Below, piece after piece: positions 31,413-33,146 of a DNA stretch of 33,146 bases. The position numbers and the translations under genes were made by a program. The first letter of the stretch is position 1. Each line of letters begins with the position of its first letter. The DNA comes from Bacteroidota bacterium (GTDB lineage: Bacteria > Bacteroidota > Bacteroidia > Chitinophagales > Chitinophagaceae), in contig JAEWJK010000007.1 of assembly GCA_023386555.1 (NCBI GenBank), positions 1-33,146 of the forward strand, written 5' to 3'. A model generated the notes under the pieces. The model did no database searches. It was not told the DNA's origin and was given only the letters and a program-made list of their open reading frames with translations.

Positions 31413-32969
31413 ATGTCGTTAGCAAAAATTTTATGGGTAGATGATGAGATAGAAAGTCTTCAGTCGCAGAAAATATTTTTAGAGAATAAAGGTTATGAAG
31501 TACAAACACTCACCAATGGTTTTGATGCGGTAGAATTTGTAAAGGACAATATTATAGATGTGGTTTTGTTGGATGAATCGATGCCGGGCATTACAGGTTT
31601 GGAAACATTATCCAGAATTAAAGAAGTGAATTCGGCAATTCCTGTGGTGATGATAACCAAGAATGAGACAGAGAATGTAATGGATGAAGCTATCGGTAGC
31701 CAGATAAGCGATTATCTTATTAAGCCGGTGAATCCAAACCAGGTATTATTAAGCTTAAAGAAGATCATTGATAATAAACGACTGGTGGCTGAAAAAACAA
31801 CCACCGCTTACCAGCAACAGTTTAGAAATCTTTTCATGGCATTAAACAGTAATCCTGATTACAACGAATGGATGGAGATTTATAAGAAGCTTGTTTATTG
31901 GGAGCTTGAAATGGAGAAAAGTGATAGCCCTGAAATGATGGAAATACTGGCTTCACAAAAAGATGAAGCTAATGCCGAGTTTTTCAAATTTGTCTCAAAG
32001 AATTATGCAAAATGGGTGAATCCAAAGAGTGATGAAAGCCCGATAATGAGTCATAATCTTTTTCAGTTCAAAGTGTTTCCGCATGTTGAAAAAGGGACAT
32101 CTACATTTTTTATCCTTATTGATAATCTAAGATTTGATCAATGGAAGGCAATTCAGCCGATGTTTGCTGAGAATTTTAGAATACAGGAAGAAGACAGTTT
32201 TTACAGCATACTTCCAACAGCTACACAATATTGTCGCAATTCCATTTTTGCAGGCTTACTTCCGGTTGATATAGAAAAGCAATTTCCTAACCAGTGGAAA
32301 AATGATGAAGAAGAAGGTGGTAAAAATTTATACGAAGAAGAATTTTTTAAAGGGCAGTTGAAGAGATTAAAAAAAGAAGAAATAAAGTATAGCTACACAA
32401 AAGTGCTGAATCATAACGATGGCCAGCAATTGGTGAATAATATTCATAACCTGTTGAATAATGATCTGAATATTATCGTGTACAATTTTGTTGATATGCT
32501 AAGCCATGCAAGAACAGAAATGGAAGTGTTGAAAGAATTGGCAAGTGATGAAACAAGTTATAGAAGCATCACGAGAAGTTGGTTTGAACATAGTCCGTTG
32601 AACCAGGCTTTGAAAAAGATTGCTGATAAAAACATAAAGATCATTCTTACAACGGATCATGGAAGTGTTAGGGTAAAAACTCCATATAAAGTTGTTGGTG
32701 ATAAGCAAACGACTACCAATCTTCGATATAAACATGGCCGAAACCTGAATTACGAACAGAAAGATGTGCTGGCATTCAGGGATCCAAAAGAAGCAGGATT
32801 GCCGGTTCCAAATGTGAATTCTTCTTTCATTTTTGCAAAAGAGGATGGTTTTTTATGCTATCCAAATAATTACAATCATTATGTGAATTATTATCGTAAT
32901 ACGTTTCAGCATGGTGGTGTGAGTATGGAAGAAGTAATTGTACCGCTGGTTAAAATGACGAGTAAATAA
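31413..32969 (+). CDS. porX: PorX, type IX secretion response regulator
   Basis: Two-component regulator of the type IX secretion system, partner of the PorY kinase. The 518-residue protein has an N-terminal receiver: acidic pair D10-D11 in LWVDDE, phospho-acceptor D54 in VVLLDESMPG, T82 and K104 (LIKP). A helical linker joins it to a PglZ-type alkaline-phosphatase-superfamily domain (about 165-518). That domain carries ILIDNLRFDQW, the SILPTATQYCRNSIFAGLLP active-site segment, NFVDMLSHA, LTTDHGSVRV and the C-terminal FQHGGVSMEEVIVP. PorX of other species hydrolyses oligonucleotides or phosphodiesters with zinc. Its neighbours, the divergent HD hydrolase and lpxD, are a usual set. No porY is seen in the window. 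Confidence 0.96.
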   Translation: MSLAKILWVDDEIESLQSQKIFLENKGYEVQTLTNGFDAVEFVKDNIIDVVLLDESMPGITGLETLSRIKEVNSAIPVVMITKNETENVMDEAIGSQISDYLIKPVNPNQVLLSLKKIIDNKRLVAEKTTTAYQQQFRNLFMALNSNPDYNEWMEIYKKLVYWELEMEKSDSPEMMEILASQKDEANAEFFKFVSKNYAKWVNPKSDESPIMSHNLFQFKVFPHVEKGTSTFFILIDNLRFDQWKAIQPMFAENFRIQEEDSFYSILPTATQYCRNSIFAGLLPVDIEKQFPNQWKNDEEEGGKNLYEEEFFKGQLKRLKKEEIKYSYTKVLNHNDGQQLVNNIHNLLNNDLNIIVYNFVDMLSHARTEMEVLKELASDETSYRSITRSWFEHSPLNQALKKIADKNIKIILTTDHGSVRVKTPYKVVGDKQTTTNLRYKHGRNLNYEQKDVLAFRDPKEAGLPVPNVNSSFIFAKEDGFLCYPNNYNHYVNYYRNTFQHGGVSMEEVIVPLVKMTSK

Positions 32970-33060
32970 CGGTTGGCAGGAAGAGATTGTGAATAATTTG
33001 AGCGTTAATCAGCCCGTCAACCTGTCTACTAAGATTAAATTTGCCTGTCCAAGGTTGTGA

Positions 33061-33130
33061 TGACCATTGACCATTGACCATTGACCATTGACCATTGACC
33101 ATTGACCATTGACCAATGACCATTGACCAT
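33061..33130. repeat. Heptanucleotide tandem repeat (TGACCAT)10
   Basis: Ten head-to-tail copies of TGACCAT; only the eighth differs (TGACCAA). Imperfect remnants (TTTAACAATGAACATTT) follow to the window end. No frame across it is credible. A degenerate stretch with the same TGACCATTGAC flavour occurs between lpxD and the HD gene (29826-29905). Confidence 0.9.
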
Positions 33131-33146
33131 TTAACAATGAACATTT

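Noticed and set aside
33061..33130. CRISPR array at the right edge
   Set aside because: The unit is 7 bp and directly contiguous, with no spacers and no cas genes.
32950..33144. Minus-strand frame with repeated NGQWSMV residues at the right edge
   Set aside because: It is only the translation of the 7-bp tandem repeat; a 21-base cycle gives a 7-residue repeat by necessity.

Overview
The window comes from a member of the Bacteroidota, most likely of the Chitinophagaceae or a close relative. Three things point there: promoters of the Bacteroidota type (TTG, a spacer, then TAnnTTTG) with no obvious Shine-Dalgarno sites; type IX secretion genes (PorX, a PorP/SprF protein and a protein with a T9SS C-terminal sorting domain); and many secreted proteins and lipoproteins with short signal peptides. 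The family-level placement is inference from gene content. No phage, transposase, CRISPR array or toxin-antitoxin gene was found, so this is essentially a core-chromosome segment.

Layout. Bases 1-926 are the 5' part of a 16S rRNA gene on the minus strand, cut by the window edge. Behind it (927-1566) lies a leader and five tandem rRNA promoters spaced about 105 bp apart. Then come truA (minus), an M1 aminopeptidase, a TatD hydrolase, a T9SS-sorted protein and a two-domain universal stress protein. Bases 8247-9181 carry no protein gene. They hold what looks like a long, highly structured non-coding RNA on the plus strand that ends in its own intrinsic terminator. After it come an M28 peptidase, an esterase lipoprotein overlapping a GNAT acetyltransferase, a single-domain response regulator and uvrA (both minus), an OmpA-type lipoprotein, an outer-membrane barrel, a small lipoprotein (minus), an unassigned protein, a flippase-like membrane protein, hslR and trmD. 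The last third holds a LolA-like secreted protein (minus), adenine deaminase, a small lipoprotein and a MuiA-like protein (both minus), anmK (minus) divergent from upp, a porP/sprF gene, lpxD and an HD hydrolase (both minus), and porX. The window ends in a 7-bp tandem repeat.

How the genes work together. Most are housekeeping genes in short units: tRNA modification (truA, trmD), DNA repair (uvrA), nucleobase salvage (ade, upp), cell-wall recycling (anmK), lipid A synthesis (lpxD) and protein turnover (M1 and M28 peptidases). porX, the HD hydrolase gene and lpxD lie side by side, next to porP/sprF, linking type IX secretion with outer-membrane genes.

The most notable find is the RNA at about 8391-9113. 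It contains three diverged copies of one stem-internal-loop-stem module whose helices are kept while their sequences change, linked by hairpins that also keep pairing. It also has two near-identical UUCG hairpins, a GAAA-capped hairpin in the terminator stem, and a possible pseudoknot. It does not look like RNase P RNA, tmRNA, 6S or SRP RNA. Two families of short dispersed repeats (here called A and B) lie in intergenic gaps, mostly at the 3' ends of genes.
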